Shown here: in pieces, positions 1 to 6,231 of the stretch
Layout of the letters: the number at the start of each line of letters is the position of its first letter
How positions within the stretch are numbered: the stretch's first letter is position 1
Assembly: GCA_003521845.1 (NCBI GenBank)
Contig: DPHB01000052.1
Span: 1 to 9,639, forward strand
Source of the DNA: Oceanospirillaceae bacterium
GTDB taxonomy: Bacteria > Pseudomonadota > Gammaproteobacteria > Pseudomonadales > Balneatricaceae
Direction of reading: 5' to 3'
Length of the DNA: 9,639 nucleotides
Position numbers and translations under genes: made by a program
Notes under the pieces: generated by a model
Databases searched by the model: none
Seen by the model: only the letters and a program-made list of their open reading frames with translations
What the model was told of the DNA's origin: nothing

Positions 1-104
1 ACCACGCCCATAATGCCGAAAACCAACACCATCCCCACCGCCCAGAGGGCAAAAAAACCACCCTGAATGAGGCTGTTAATTATGGATTGGAGGAATAAGT
101 CCAC
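1..104 (-). CDS. LivH-like ABC transporter inner-membrane permease (N-terminal fragment)
   Basis: Only the first 34 codons are present; the gene continues past the left edge. It starts with GTG at 104-102, preceded by AAGGAG (119-114) at 9 bases' spacing. The peptide begins MDLFLQSIINSLIQGG, then FFALWAVGMVLVFGIMGV. This is the usual opening of LivH-type permeases of the branched-chain amino acid/amide (HAAT) ABC family: a short amphipathic start, a Gly-rich turn, then a first membrane helix ending in FGxMGV. The start lies 57 bases after the stop of the solute-binding protein, with no clear terminator between, so the two are very probably one transport operon. A second permease (LivM-like) and two ATPases would be expected further left. 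The substrate cannot be read from this fragment; the neighbouring tmm suggests a nitrogen compound (inference). Confidence 0.8.
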   Translation of the reverse strand, partial: MDLFLQSIINSLIQGGFFALWAVGMVLVFGIMGV

Positions 105-161
105 CGTTAAGTACTCCTTATTTTGACCCTAGCCCAAACACCCAGCTAACATCATTGCTGC

Positions 162-1457
162 CTATACTGTGCGTAAATCCAGAGCCTGCATGTGTCGCTT
201 TAGCACCGCGGAGTGGGCATCCAACCACGCAGGAATGCTACGGAATTCCTGTATCCGTGCCTTGCCATCGTTAATGGCAACCACTGGCCAATCACCCACC
301 ACGGCATTGTCCAAGCCCCAAAGGCTGGAACCCCACCATTGTCCAGGTCCAAAGGTATGGGAGGGGCTGGAATTGGCTTGCATAGCGGCCAATACATCGC
401 TAGGTTCAATACTGCCTGCCGCTTGAGCAGACTCCACCCAATGCAGCAATACCGACGGATACTCCCATGCAACGGCTGACCACTGGCCAGCATGATCGGC
501 CATAAAGGTAGCATCAAAGCCTGCCGGATCAGGGAAATCGGTATGTTGCGGAGTAAGTTCTGGATCATCAAAATCAGGGAACTGAAAGACAATGCCCTCC
601 ACAAACTCTTGACTGGTTTTGGCAATAACGTCCTTATAACCATCTAGCGTACAAGAGATAATTTTACCCTTAAACCCTTGATGATAGAGTTGTTCGACGA
701 TGGGCGTGGTGTATACATCGGTTGCCATACAAAACACATCCGGTTTTTTCGCCAGTAGTGAACTAACAATGGGCGCAAAATCGACCACATCAAAGCCGTG
801 AAAATTGGTATCTAATACATCAATGCCTGCTACTTCAAAGGCCGCGCTATAGGTAGCAGCTGATTGCATGCCGTACTCTATGTCATTGGTGGTAATAATA
901 ACCGCCGATTTCAAATCTGGATTTTGTTCCGCCAGCCACTCGACACCGGTTACGTTATATAGCGGGTGTGATTCACAGGTGGCCACCAGGTGGCTCGTTG
1001 CGGGTGTAATATCGCTGGGTAACAAGGTCGTTGTTAACATTTTTTTGCGCATTGCCCATGGAATAATTGATGCCACCGTTGAACCACCTAACATCATCAC
1101 CATCTTGGCGTCGTCATCCAACACCAATTGCTTATACCCTTGAATGGCTTTTTCCGTATCATAGCCATGATCGTAGGCGGCAATGTTAATTTGGTAGGTT
1201 ACGCCACCGATGCTTACCCCACCCGCTGCATTTAGCTTATCTGCAATAATTTGGCAGCCATATAAACCAGGCAGCCCCCAGGGCGCATAATCCCCGGTCA
1301 TGGGGATATTCATACCTAACGTGACGGTCTTGCTCGCTGCAAAGCCCACTGCCGGCAAACCAGTAGCGAGGGCAGCTACCGCGCCAGTTAAACTATAATT
1401 TAGAAAATGACGGCGCTTAAACCGGCGTTGAAATACAGAAACGGGGGTCTTGTTCAT
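162..1457 (-). CDS. Tat-exported periplasmic substrate-binding protein, LivK/HAAT family
   Basis: The 431-residue protein should capture a small solute in the periplasm and hand it to the permease encoded next. Residues 1-41 form a twin-arginine signal: KRRHFLN at 14-20, a hydrophobic stretch at about 22-40, and likely cleavage near 40-41 (GFAA). The mature part starts with VTLGMNIPMTGDYAPWG and contains DKLNAAGGV (73-81), the hallmark opening of Peripla_BP_6 proteins, followed by two alternating alpha/beta lobes to the C-terminus. The ATG at 1457 has GGGAGA 5 bases upstream (1468-1463). The protein is rich in Trp and Tyr (W60, W134, W331, W375-376, W380, W390), which could line a ligand pocket for a methylated amine, but this is inference. 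It lies 73 bases downstream of tmm and 57 bases upstream of the permease. Family membership is secure; the ligand is unknown. Amino acids, amides, urea or aromatic acids are alternatives known for this family. Confidence 0.85.
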   Translation of the reverse strand: MNKTPVSVFQRRFKRRHFLNYSLTGAVAALATGLPAVGFAASKTVTLGMNIPMTGDYAPWGLPGLYGCQIIADKLNAAGGVSIGGVTYQINIAAYDHGYDTEKAIQGYKQLVLDDDAKMVMMLGGSTVASIIPWAMRKKMLTTTLLPSDITPATSHLVATCESHPLYNVTGVEWLAEQNPDLKSAVIITTNDIEYGMQSAATYSAAFEVAGIDVLDTNFHGFDVVDFAPIVSSLLAKKPDVFCMATDVYTTPIVEQLYHQGFKGKIISCTLDGYKDVIAKTSQEFVEGIVFQFPDFDDPELTPQHTDFPDPAGFDATFMADHAGQWSAVAWEYPSVLLHWVESAQAAGSIEPSDVLAAMQANSSPSHTFGPGQWWGSSLWGLDNAVVGDWPVVAINDGKARIQEFRSIPAWLDAHSAVLKRHMQALDLRTV

Positions 1458-1488
1458 TGGATTCTCCCAAGGGTATTATTTTTATATG

Positions 1489-1511
1489 ATAAGCAGCACA
1501 GTGCTGCTTAT
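1489..1511 (-). repeat. Perfect 11-bp inverted repeat between tmm and the binding-protein gene
   Basis: ATAAGCAGCAC (1489-1499) and GTGCTGCTTAT (1501-1511) are exact reverse complements around one central base. In RNA this would fold as a strong stem once the innermost pairs open. It begins 19 bases after the tmm stop and ends 31 bases before the ATG of the binding protein. On the minus strand it is followed by CATATAAAAATAA, with no U-tract, so it does not look like an ordinary intrinsic terminator. It could stabilise or separate the tmm message from the transporter message, or act as a protein-binding dyad. Confidence 0.7.
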
Positions 1512-1530
1512 TGAGACCACAAAGTAAGCA

Positions 1531-2877
1531 TTATTTTTTGCCCAGATAGCTCTCCAAAGAGTCATCCATAGCGTCTTGCCATGGCGTATGGTGTGGCGGC
1601 GCTACCTTACCGGTTAATGCCGATTTATAGCCGTTATTGCGGAACGTCATGATATTTTGCTTTTTATGCTTCTTCCATTTATAGAAAGCCTGATTACAGT
1701 CTTCCAAATCAATAGCTGGATAATCCGTTTTTGCCATCAATTCCATGGTGTAGCGGCCCTGAAACTCAATCGCTGCATAGTCATCAGACAAGGCATCTTC
1801 GGCGGCCCGCCAAGCATCTATATCAGCCTGCATGTCTGCCTGCTTAGGTAACGCTATGCGCTGCAATATGACATCTCGGACATACCAAGCTTGGGCATCA
1901 AACATATTGAAGGTGTACCACTGGTCCTGCATACCAAGGTAAAACAACTTTGGGTTATGCTGCCACACCACACCATCGTACAAATTCACTGGATACAAAC
2001 GGTTGTTGGTTTGCAATTTAAGCGCTTGTTCCATAAAGGGAAAATGGTGTATATAACCGGTACACAAAATAATAGCGTCAACCTGCTTTTGCGTGCCATC
2101 GATAAAGTAAGCGGTATTCTGGTCGACACGCTCAAGCTTAGGCACTTCTTGCCAGTTTTCTGGCCAGTCATAACCCATAGGTGCCGTGCGATGGGCAACA
2201 GTGATGGATTTGGCACCATATTTCCAACACTGAGAACCTATGTCTTCGGCCGAGTAGGAGGTACCTAAAATGAGGATATCTTTGTTTTTGAATTCCACTG
2301 CATCGCGAAAGTCGTGAGCGTGGAGGATACGCCCATTAAAATCATTAAAGCCTGGGTACTCCGGTACATGAGGCGTTGAAAAGTGCCCACTAGCAACAAT
2401 CACATGATCAAATTTTTCTTCATATTGGTGTCGCTTCGGCAAATCTTCGGCGACCACCAAAAACTGCTCACTTGCCTCATCATAGGCAACACTGCGAATC
2501 ACGTTTGAGAAACGAATCCAAGAGCGCACATTGGCTTTTTTAACCCGCCCTTCGATATAGTCAAACAACACAGCTCGAGGCGGATAAGAGGCGATTTCGC
2601 GTCCAAAGTGTTCATCAAAGGGGTAGTCTGCAAATTCTAGCCCTTCTTTAGGGCCGTTAGACCAAAGATAACGATACATGCTGCCATGGACAGGCTCGCC
2701 GTATTGGTCTACACCAGTACGCCAAGTGTAATTCCACAATCCACCCCAGTTATCCTGCTTTTCAAAGCACACCACCTCAGGAATTTCTTGGCCCTTTTGT
2801 TGTGCCGACTGAAAAGCCCTCAATTGTGCTAACCCACTAGGGCCTGCGCCGATAATTGCCACACGTTTTTTCGCCAC
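1531..2877 (-). CDS. tmm: Trimethylamine monooxygenase (bacterial flavin-containing monooxygenase)
   Basis: This cytoplasmic FAD enzyme should oxidise trimethylamine with NADPH and O2 to trimethylamine N-oxide; family members also oxidise other amines, sulfides and indole. In the 448-residue protein the FAD fingerprint GAGPSG is at 10-15. The FMO signature FxGxxxHxxxF is at 180-190 (F180, G182, H186, F190). The NADPH Rossmann turn GTSYSAED is at 205-212, and CTGY is at 272-275. LWSNGPKE (71-78) carries the Asn that corresponds to the active-site Asn of bacterial FMOs. Long stretches follow Methylophaga Tmm from memory (MYRYLWSNGPKE, SYSAEDIGSQC, MQDQWYxFNMFDAQAWY, HHTPWxDAxDDSLE). Length is typical and no frameshift is seen. 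I place the start at GTG 2877 because AAGGAG (2890-2885) is 7 bases upstream; the longer TTG start at 2883 is only one base from it. A two-component pair lies upstream and an ABC importer downstream. Confidence 0.93.
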   Translation of the reverse strand: MAKKRVAIIGAGPSGLAQLRAFQSAQQKGQEIPEVVCFEKQDNWGGLWNYTWRTGVDQYGEPVHGSMYRYLWSNGPKEGLEFADYPFDEHFGREIASYPPRAVLFDYIEGRVKKANVRSWIRFSNVIRSVAYDEASEQFLVVAEDLPKRHQYEEKFDHVIVASGHFSTPHVPEYPGFNDFNGRILHAHDFRDAVEFKNKDILILGTSYSAEDIGSQCWKYGAKSITVAHRTAPMGYDWPENWQEVPKLERVDQNTAYFIDGTQKQVDAIILCTGYIHHFPFMEQALKLQTNNRLYPVNLYDGVVWQHNPKLFYLGMQDQWYTFNMFDAQAWYVRDVILQRIALPKQADMQADIDAWRAAEDALSDDYAAIEFQGRYTMELMAKTDYPAIDLEDCNQAFYKWKKHKKQNIMTFRNNGYKSALTGKVAPPHHTPWQDAMDDSLESYLGKK

Positions 2878-2884
2878 TTCCAAT

Positions 2885-2890
2885 CTCCTT
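2885..2890 (-). promoter_or_regulatory. Shine-Dalgarno site deciding the tmm start
   Basis: AAGGAG on the minus strand lies 7 bases from GTG at 2877 and only 1 base from the in-frame TTG at 2883. This spacing favours GTG and a protein beginning MAKKRVAIIGAGPSG, which also matches where related Tmm proteins start. Confidence 0.75.
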
Positions 2891-3017
2891 GCATACTAGT
2901 TAAAGCAAAAAACATTGCTCTAAATCAATTTACATACAGATTAGGACATCATTTTTGGCAATACTATTGTGGAAACTACTTAGATGTGGGAATTATTTTG
3001 GCCGCCAACATGAACAA

Positions 3018-3032
3018 TTTGAAACCGTCAAA
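3018..3032. repeat. Inverted repeat TTTGA-N5-TCAAA, candidate operator
   Basis: On the plus strand TTTGA (3018-3022) and TCAAA (3028-3032) form a perfect 5-bp dyad with a 5-base spacer. It is centred about 150 bases upstream of the tmm start and overlaps the isolated TTGACG motif. Short dyads of this size are typical targets of dimeric LuxR-type HTH domains, but a chance match in AT-rich DNA is possible. Confidence 0.35.
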
Positions 3033-3079
3033 CAGGGGATGATAATTTGTAGAGCGAGGCAAGCAGCTGTATAGATGAA

Positions 3080-3697
3080 TTAGTCAGGGCGACTAATGGC
3101 TTGGAAATTCATGTAAGTTCTTACCAGTTGCGCGGCCGATGTGACCTGCAGTTTTTCTGCCGCACGGGCACGGTGAACTTCGACTGTGCGTTCGCTAATG
3201 TTAAGCTTTGCAGCGACCACCTTGTTGGCTAGGCCATCGGCTATCAGTGTCGTCACTTGTAGTTCCCGCGCGGTGAGCCGCTCAAACAGATTGATTAGTT
3301 TGTCCTGCTCTTGATGACGGCAATACCATTGTTCTTCTAGGGTGAAGGCTTCATTGATACGCGCCAATAACTCTTGCTCGTTGATCGGCTTGCGACAGTA
3401 ATCCAGAGCCCCCTCTCGTATAGCTGTCACCGCCATAGGCACCGTGCCATGACCAGTAATAAATATGATCGGCAACTGGCAATCTCGTTGTATCAGTTGC
3501 TGTTGTAAGTCTAGGCCCGACATGCCTGACATTCTAATATCTGAAACGATACAGCCCCGCTGCGCAGCTGAGAACTGAGACAAAAAAGACAAGGCACTAG
3601 AAAAACTCTCAACTGGGAATTTTTGGCATTGCAGCCACAAACTTATTGAGTCTCTCACGGCTTCATCATCGTCTACGATGTATACTGTTTGTTGCAT
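3080..3697 (-). CDS. FixJ/NarL-type response regulator with LuxR HTH
   Basis: A 205-residue two-component transcription regulator. The receiver domain spans about 1-120: acidic pocket D9-D11 (VYIVDDDEAV), phospho-acceptor D53 in VSDIRMSGMSG, switch T81 in FITGHGTVPMAV, and K103 in CRKPI. These sequences are the standard FixJ-subfamily form. A LuxR-type helix-turn-helix follows at about 137-198 (LTARELQV, LANKVVAAKLNISERTVEVHRARAAEKL). The start is ATG 3697, four bases after the kinase stop (TGA GCTA ATG), with GGGAGG (3714-3709) inside the end of the kinase gene. An in-frame upstream extension to 3742 would overlap the kinase and adds no receiver sequence, so I reject it. The cognate partner is the adjacent kinase. 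The likely target is the downstream tmm/transporter set (inference from position). Confidence 0.92.
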   Translation of the reverse strand: MQQTVYIVDDDEAVRDSISLWLQCQKFPVESFSSALSFLSQFSAAQRGCIVSDIRMSGMSGLDLQQQLIQRDCQLPIIFITGHGTVPMAVTAIREGALDYCRKPINEQELLARINEAFTLEEQWYCRHQEQDKLINLFERLTARELQVTTLIADGLANKVVAAKLNISERTVEVHRARAAEKLQVTSAAQLVRTYMNFQAISRPD

Positions 3698-3701
3698 TAG
3701 C

Positions 3702-4844
3702 TCAGCCACCTCCCAGCGCCAAGTTAAACTTAAAGCAAGCACCTTGCAGTGGCGTATTGGTGTAGGTTAACCGCCCGCCATGAGATTCCACTATGGCTCG
3801 GCCTATTGCCAAGCCGAGCCCCATGCCTGAGTCTTTAGTCGAGGTGAAAGAATCAAAAATTGACTTGCCCGCAACTTCTTTAACGCCACAGCCACGGTCC
3901 GTTACACTGATCCACACTTGCCCAGCATCTTGCCACGCCGCCAACACAATACTACTGCCCGTGGGGCAGTGGTTGTCCTGCATAGACTCCATGCCATTGC
4001 GCGTTAAATTCAAAATCACTTGCTGTATTTGAATAGCATCACAACGAATAGTTGGCAAACGTTTGGGCAATCTAAGCTCTATTTCAAAGTCTCGCACGTG
4101 GGCTTCTGTTTCAGCCAACAAAGTGATTTCTCTCAACAAATCGGTCACGGATACATTCGCTTGCTGCTGACTAGTCTGAAAACTCATCGATTGCATGCGT
4201 TCAATCACCGCGCCAGCCCGATAGGACTGGTGTGCCAATTTATCTAGAATTTCGTTGAGCTGATAGGCAGGCACCGCTTGATCGTTAAGCAGTTTTGCGG
4301 ACTTACTATACATGGCAATCGCCGTGAGGGGCTGATTAAGTTCATGGGCAATAGCGGCCGTCATTTCACCCAAGGTATTTAAGCGCTCGACATGCGCTAG
4401 CACTTCTCGTTGTTCGCGAATCACCCGCTTGGCTCTGTGCAGGCTAGTGATGTCCATGATAATGCCTTCCAGAATAGCCGTGCCATCGTCTAAATGACCC
4501 ACTACACGACCGCGCTCCCACACCCACTTATGGGGCCCCTTTTGAGGCACAATACGGTATTCCACCTCAAAAGCTTGATGCTTGTCTGTAGCAGAACGCA
4601 CCAGACGGTCAACCTCGTCAACATCATCGTAGTGAGTAAAGTCCCCCCACAGCACAGATTGCTGCTCTAGTTCCCAACGCTCGTAGCCACATAGTTCAAA
4701 ACAGCCGTCACTGACAAACGTCATGGGCCAATGGGCCAAATTTAAGCACCGGTACGCCATGCCTGGAATATTCTTTAACAGGGTTGGCAGATAATCACTT
4801 TGTTGTTGCGTTACCGCCGAAAGAGACTGTTGTTCATCAGACAT
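3702..4844 (-). CDS. Soluble PAS-domain sensor histidine kinase
   Basis: A 380-residue kinase expected to autophosphorylate on His and pass phosphate to the response regulator that follows. A PAS/PAC fold (PAS_3-like) covers about 20-138 (NIPGMAYRCLNL, FVSDGCFELCGY, WVWERGRVV, EGIIMDIT). A short coiled linker leads to a HisKA H-box (GEMTAAIAHELNQPLTAI, phospho-His 167). The ATPase domain follows: N-box NLTRNGMESM (279-288), G1 DRGCG (316-320), F-box FDSFTSTK (330-337), G2 GMGLGLA (340-346). No membrane segment or signal peptide is visible, so it should sense in the cytoplasm. The start is uncertain. I chose ATG 4844 (MSDEQQS) with a weak upstream GGA; an in-frame TTG at 4880 would add 12 residues without a good ribosome site. 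No haem-binding role can be inferred. Sensor ligand unknown. Confidence 0.9.
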   Translation of the reverse strand: MSDEQQSLSAVTQQQSDYLPTLLKNIPGMAYRCLNLAHWPMTFVSDGCFELCGYERWELEQQSVLWGDFTHYDDVDEVDRLVRSATDKHQAFEVEYRIVPQKGPHKWVWERGRVVGHLDDGTAILEGIIMDITSLHRAKRVIREQREVLAHVERLNTLGEMTAAIAHELNQPLTAIAMYSKSAKLLNDQAVPAYQLNEILDKLAHQSYRAGAVIERMQSMSFQTSQQQANVSVTDLLREITLLAETEAHVRDFEIELRLPKRLPTIRCDAIQIQQVILNLTRNGMESMQDNHCPTGSSIVLAAWQDAGQVWISVTDRGCGVKEVAGKSIFDSFTSTKDSGMGLGLAIGRAIVESHGGRLTYTNTPLQGACFKFNLALGGG

Positions 4845-4945
4845 TGTGCTGTTCCAGCTAAGACCTTTCACTATTCTCAAGCGCGCTTGGCTAGCTGATC
4901 AAAACATCACAGTACACATTAAGCACCCTATTAGCCCAGATACTA

Positions 4946-4963
4946 GTGTGTTTCTTGACACAC
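4946..4963. repeat. Inverted repeat GTGTGT-N6-ACACAC upstream of the kinase gene
   Basis: GTGTGT (4946-4951) and ACACAC (4958-4963) are perfect 6-bp arms around TTCTTG. The dyad lies about 100 bases upstream of the chosen kinase start, in the 191-base gap after gloC where the promoter of the two-component operon must be. It could be a regulator-binding site or a leader hairpin. I found no convincing -35/-10 pair nearby. Confidence 0.35.
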
Positions 4964-5011
4964 GTCCAGCCATATAGCCGGTACATCCTTTGCACCACCA
5001 GAAAACCAACA

Positions 5012-5030
5012 GTTGCCCGGGCAGGGTAAC
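5012..5030 (-). terminator. Weak candidate terminator after gloC
   Basis: Five bases after the gloC stop codon, the minus strand reads GTTACCC-TGCCC-GGGCAAC, a 7-position stem with one A/C mismatch, followed by TGTTGGTTTTC. The U-tract is short and interrupted, so termination would be partial. The same bases contain the 10-bp palindrome TGCCCGGGCA (5014-5023). Confidence 0.3.
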
Positions 5031-5035
5031 GATAC

Positions 5036-5671
5036 TTATTGTAAATATGGATTACTTACACGTTCTTGACCAATGCTCGACATAGGCCCATGACCCGGCA
5101 CAAACTGCACGTCATCATCCAGCACCAGCAAATTATCCGTAATAGACTGTATCAAGGTCGCGTGATCACCTCGAGGAAAGTCCGTGCGACCGATAGAATT
5201 CTGAAAGATGACATCACCCACGAACAGCACCCCTAAAGCTTGGTGATGAAACACCACATGGCCCGGCGTGTGACCGGGGCAGTGCATAACGCTCATGGTT
5301 TCGTTACCCACCTGCACCTCGTCACCTTGGTTTAACCAACGGCTTGGTACGAATGGACGTGACTCAGGAAACTGAAACATGCGCGATTGGTCGCCCAACT
5401 GATCAATCCAAAACTGGTCCGCTTCATGGGGGCCAATGACTGGAATATCTAAATCTTCAGCAATATCGGCTGCGGCCCCAGCATGATCAATATGGGCATG
5501 GGTAATTAACAATTGTGTTAACTTAACCCCATGCTGAGCTACCCGCTCCATCAGCAGATCTTTATCACCACCTGGGTCAACTAAAGCCCCTTCCATAGTG
5601 CGATCGCACCACAACAAAGAACAATTCTGCTGAAACGCTGTAACAGGGATAATTTCGACTTTCAAACTCAT
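5036..5671 (-). CDS. gloC: Metallo-beta-lactamase-fold hydrolase, GloC/YcbL-type glyoxalase II
   Basis: A 211-residue cytoplasmic hydrolase expected to cleave S-D-lactoylglutathione to D-lactate and glutathione, the second step of methylglyoxal removal. It follows E. coli YcbL (GloC, about 215 residues) along its length: VTAFQQNCSLLWC near the start, ALVDPGGD at 29-36, the dinuclear metal motif THAHIDH (H58, H60, D62, H63), CPGHTPGHVVF (H134), VGDVIF (D153), GRTDFPRGDH (161-170), and VPGHGP (H194). All expected metal ligands are present. ATG 5671 is preceded by AGGA at a suitable distance. It lies 21 bases after the DUF2442 gene and is probably co-transcribed with it. I see no functional tie to the tmm block downstream. 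Other thioester hydrolase activities are possible within this fold. Confidence 0.9.
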   Translation of the reverse strand: MSLKVEIIPVTAFQQNCSLLWCDRTMEGALVDPGGDKDLLMERVAQHGVKLTQLLITHAHIDHAGAAADIAEDLDIPVIGPHEADQFWIDQLGDQSRMFQFPESRPFVPSRWLNQGDEVQVGNETMSVMHCPGHTPGHVVFHHQALGVLFVGDVIFQNSIGRTDFPRGDHATLIQSITDNLLVLDDDVQFVPGHGPMSSIGQERVSNPYLQ

Positions 5672-5692
5672 GTATTGTCCTAATGCATCAAG

Positions 5693-5929
5693 TTAACTAC
5701 AATTTAACTGCCAATGGGCTTCTATGGTATCTGCCGATAAATCTGCACCACAGTCCCAAGCTATAAAGTAGCCATTATTCACAATCTTAGCAAACTCATC
5801 TTGGTTATTTAGTGGCAAAAATGCAGGCGCATCAAGGTAAGGCTTCACGTCAAATACGCCCTTTTGGCCAGCAGAGTTTATCACTGCCAACTTAAAGTTT
5901 GCTTGTGCCTCTACCCTTGAAATTTTCAT
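5693..5929 (-). CDS. DUF2442 family small protein
   Basis: A 78-residue protein of unknown function. It shows the DUF2442 layout: MKISRVEAQANFKLAVINSAGQ, then FDVKPYLD (27-34), a middle stretch FLPLNNQDEFAKIV, and IAWDCGADLSADTI (56-69), where the family usually has V/I-x-W-x-x-G-A-D-x-x-x-D-T-x. No catalytic residues, signal peptide or membrane segment are evident. Its ATG overlaps the stop of the preceding DUF4160 gene (ATGA at 5929-5926), so translation is probably coupled. DUF4160 and DUF2442 genes are commonly found side by side, and such pairs are sometimes listed among toxin-antitoxin-like modules. I know of no proof of that for this family. gloC follows after 21 bases. Confidence 0.8.
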   Translation of the reverse strand: MKISRVEAQANFKLAVINSAGQKGVFDVKPYLDAPAFLPLNNQDEFAKIVNNGYFIAWDCGADLSADTIEAHWQLNCS

Positions 5930-6198
5930 TGATCCAACCCTCGAATTGGAAACGGTGGCTCACCTTTTACAGCTAATCCCCAGTCGGCAATTAGCTCTTC
6001 GTGATGGATATCCATCCAAGCCACAACCAACTTATGTTTATTAGGTGGCAGTCTACCAGCTAAGACCTTGCCTGTCCCAATATCATATACCGCAACAAAA
6101 TTCTGGTACTCAACATGTACATGAGGTCGCTTATGTTTTTCCATATCAAAGAAAAACATGCGTACGACAATACCATAAAACATAGATATAGTAGGCAT
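5926..6198 (-). CDS. DUF4160 family small protein
   Basis: A 90-residue protein of unknown function. It has the DUF4160 pattern: MPTISMFYGIVVRMFFFD at the start, then the basic/His motif HKRPHVHVEYQN (21-32), a short beta segment with GKVLAGRLP, and KLVVAWMDIHHEELIADW (55-72). The motif RPHVHV is the family's most constant feature. I chose ATG 6198 because a strong site AAGGAGGG (6214-6207) lies just upstream. An in-frame ATG at 6315 would add 39 residues that cross the purL terminator and have no family resemblance. The last base triplet overlaps the DUF2442 start, so the two form a translationally coupled pair. No nuclease or toxin motif can be identified with confidence. Confidence 0.8.
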   Translation of the reverse strand: MPTISMFYGIVVRMFFFDMEKHKRPHVHVEYQNFVAVYDIGTGKVLAGRLPPNKHKLVVAWMDIHHEELIADWGLAVKGEPPFPIRGLDQ

Positions 6199-6206
6199 AA
6201 CTAGTT

Positions 6207-6214
6207 CCCTCCTT
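6207..6214 (-). promoter_or_regulatory. Strong Shine-Dalgarno site deciding the DUF4160 start
   Basis: AAGGAGGG on the minus strand lies about 8-9 bases before ATG 6198. It supports this start over the upstream in-frame ATG at 6315. Confidence 0.75.
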
Positions 6215-6231
6215 GGAACGTGTATTGACTC

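Larger units (their letters stand above)
2878..3079 (-). promoter_or_regulatory. Putative tmm control region
   Basis: These 202 AT-rich bases separate the response-regulator stop from the tmm start and form the largest non-coding gap in the window, so tmm probably has its own promoter here. I see no convincing sigma-70 pair and no sigma-54 GG-N10-GC site. The best candidates are weak: TTGCCA followed 17 bases later by TGTATG (downstream half), and an isolated TTGACG that lacks a partner -10. A weak promoter with a dyad nearby would suit activation by the adjacent FixJ-type regulator (inference). A short stem, AGCAA/TTGCT at 2904-2919, lies just upstream of the ribosome-binding site. Confidence 0.4.

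Noticed and set aside
169..2268. Plus-strand frames opposite the binding-protein gene and tmm.
   Set aside because: Both minus-strand genes have full-length family matches; the opposite frames have no motif or ribosome-site support.
1531..2877. Baeyer-Villiger monooxygenase or ornithine/lysine N-hydroxylase as an alternative identity for the flavoprotein.
   Set aside because: The signature is FxGxxxHxxxF with CTGY, and the long shared stretches are those of bacterial trimethylamine monooxygenase, not of those families.
3698..3742. Upstream extension of the response regulator to 3742.
   Set aside because: It overlaps the end of the kinase gene and adds 15 residues ahead of a receiver domain that is already complete from ATG 3697.
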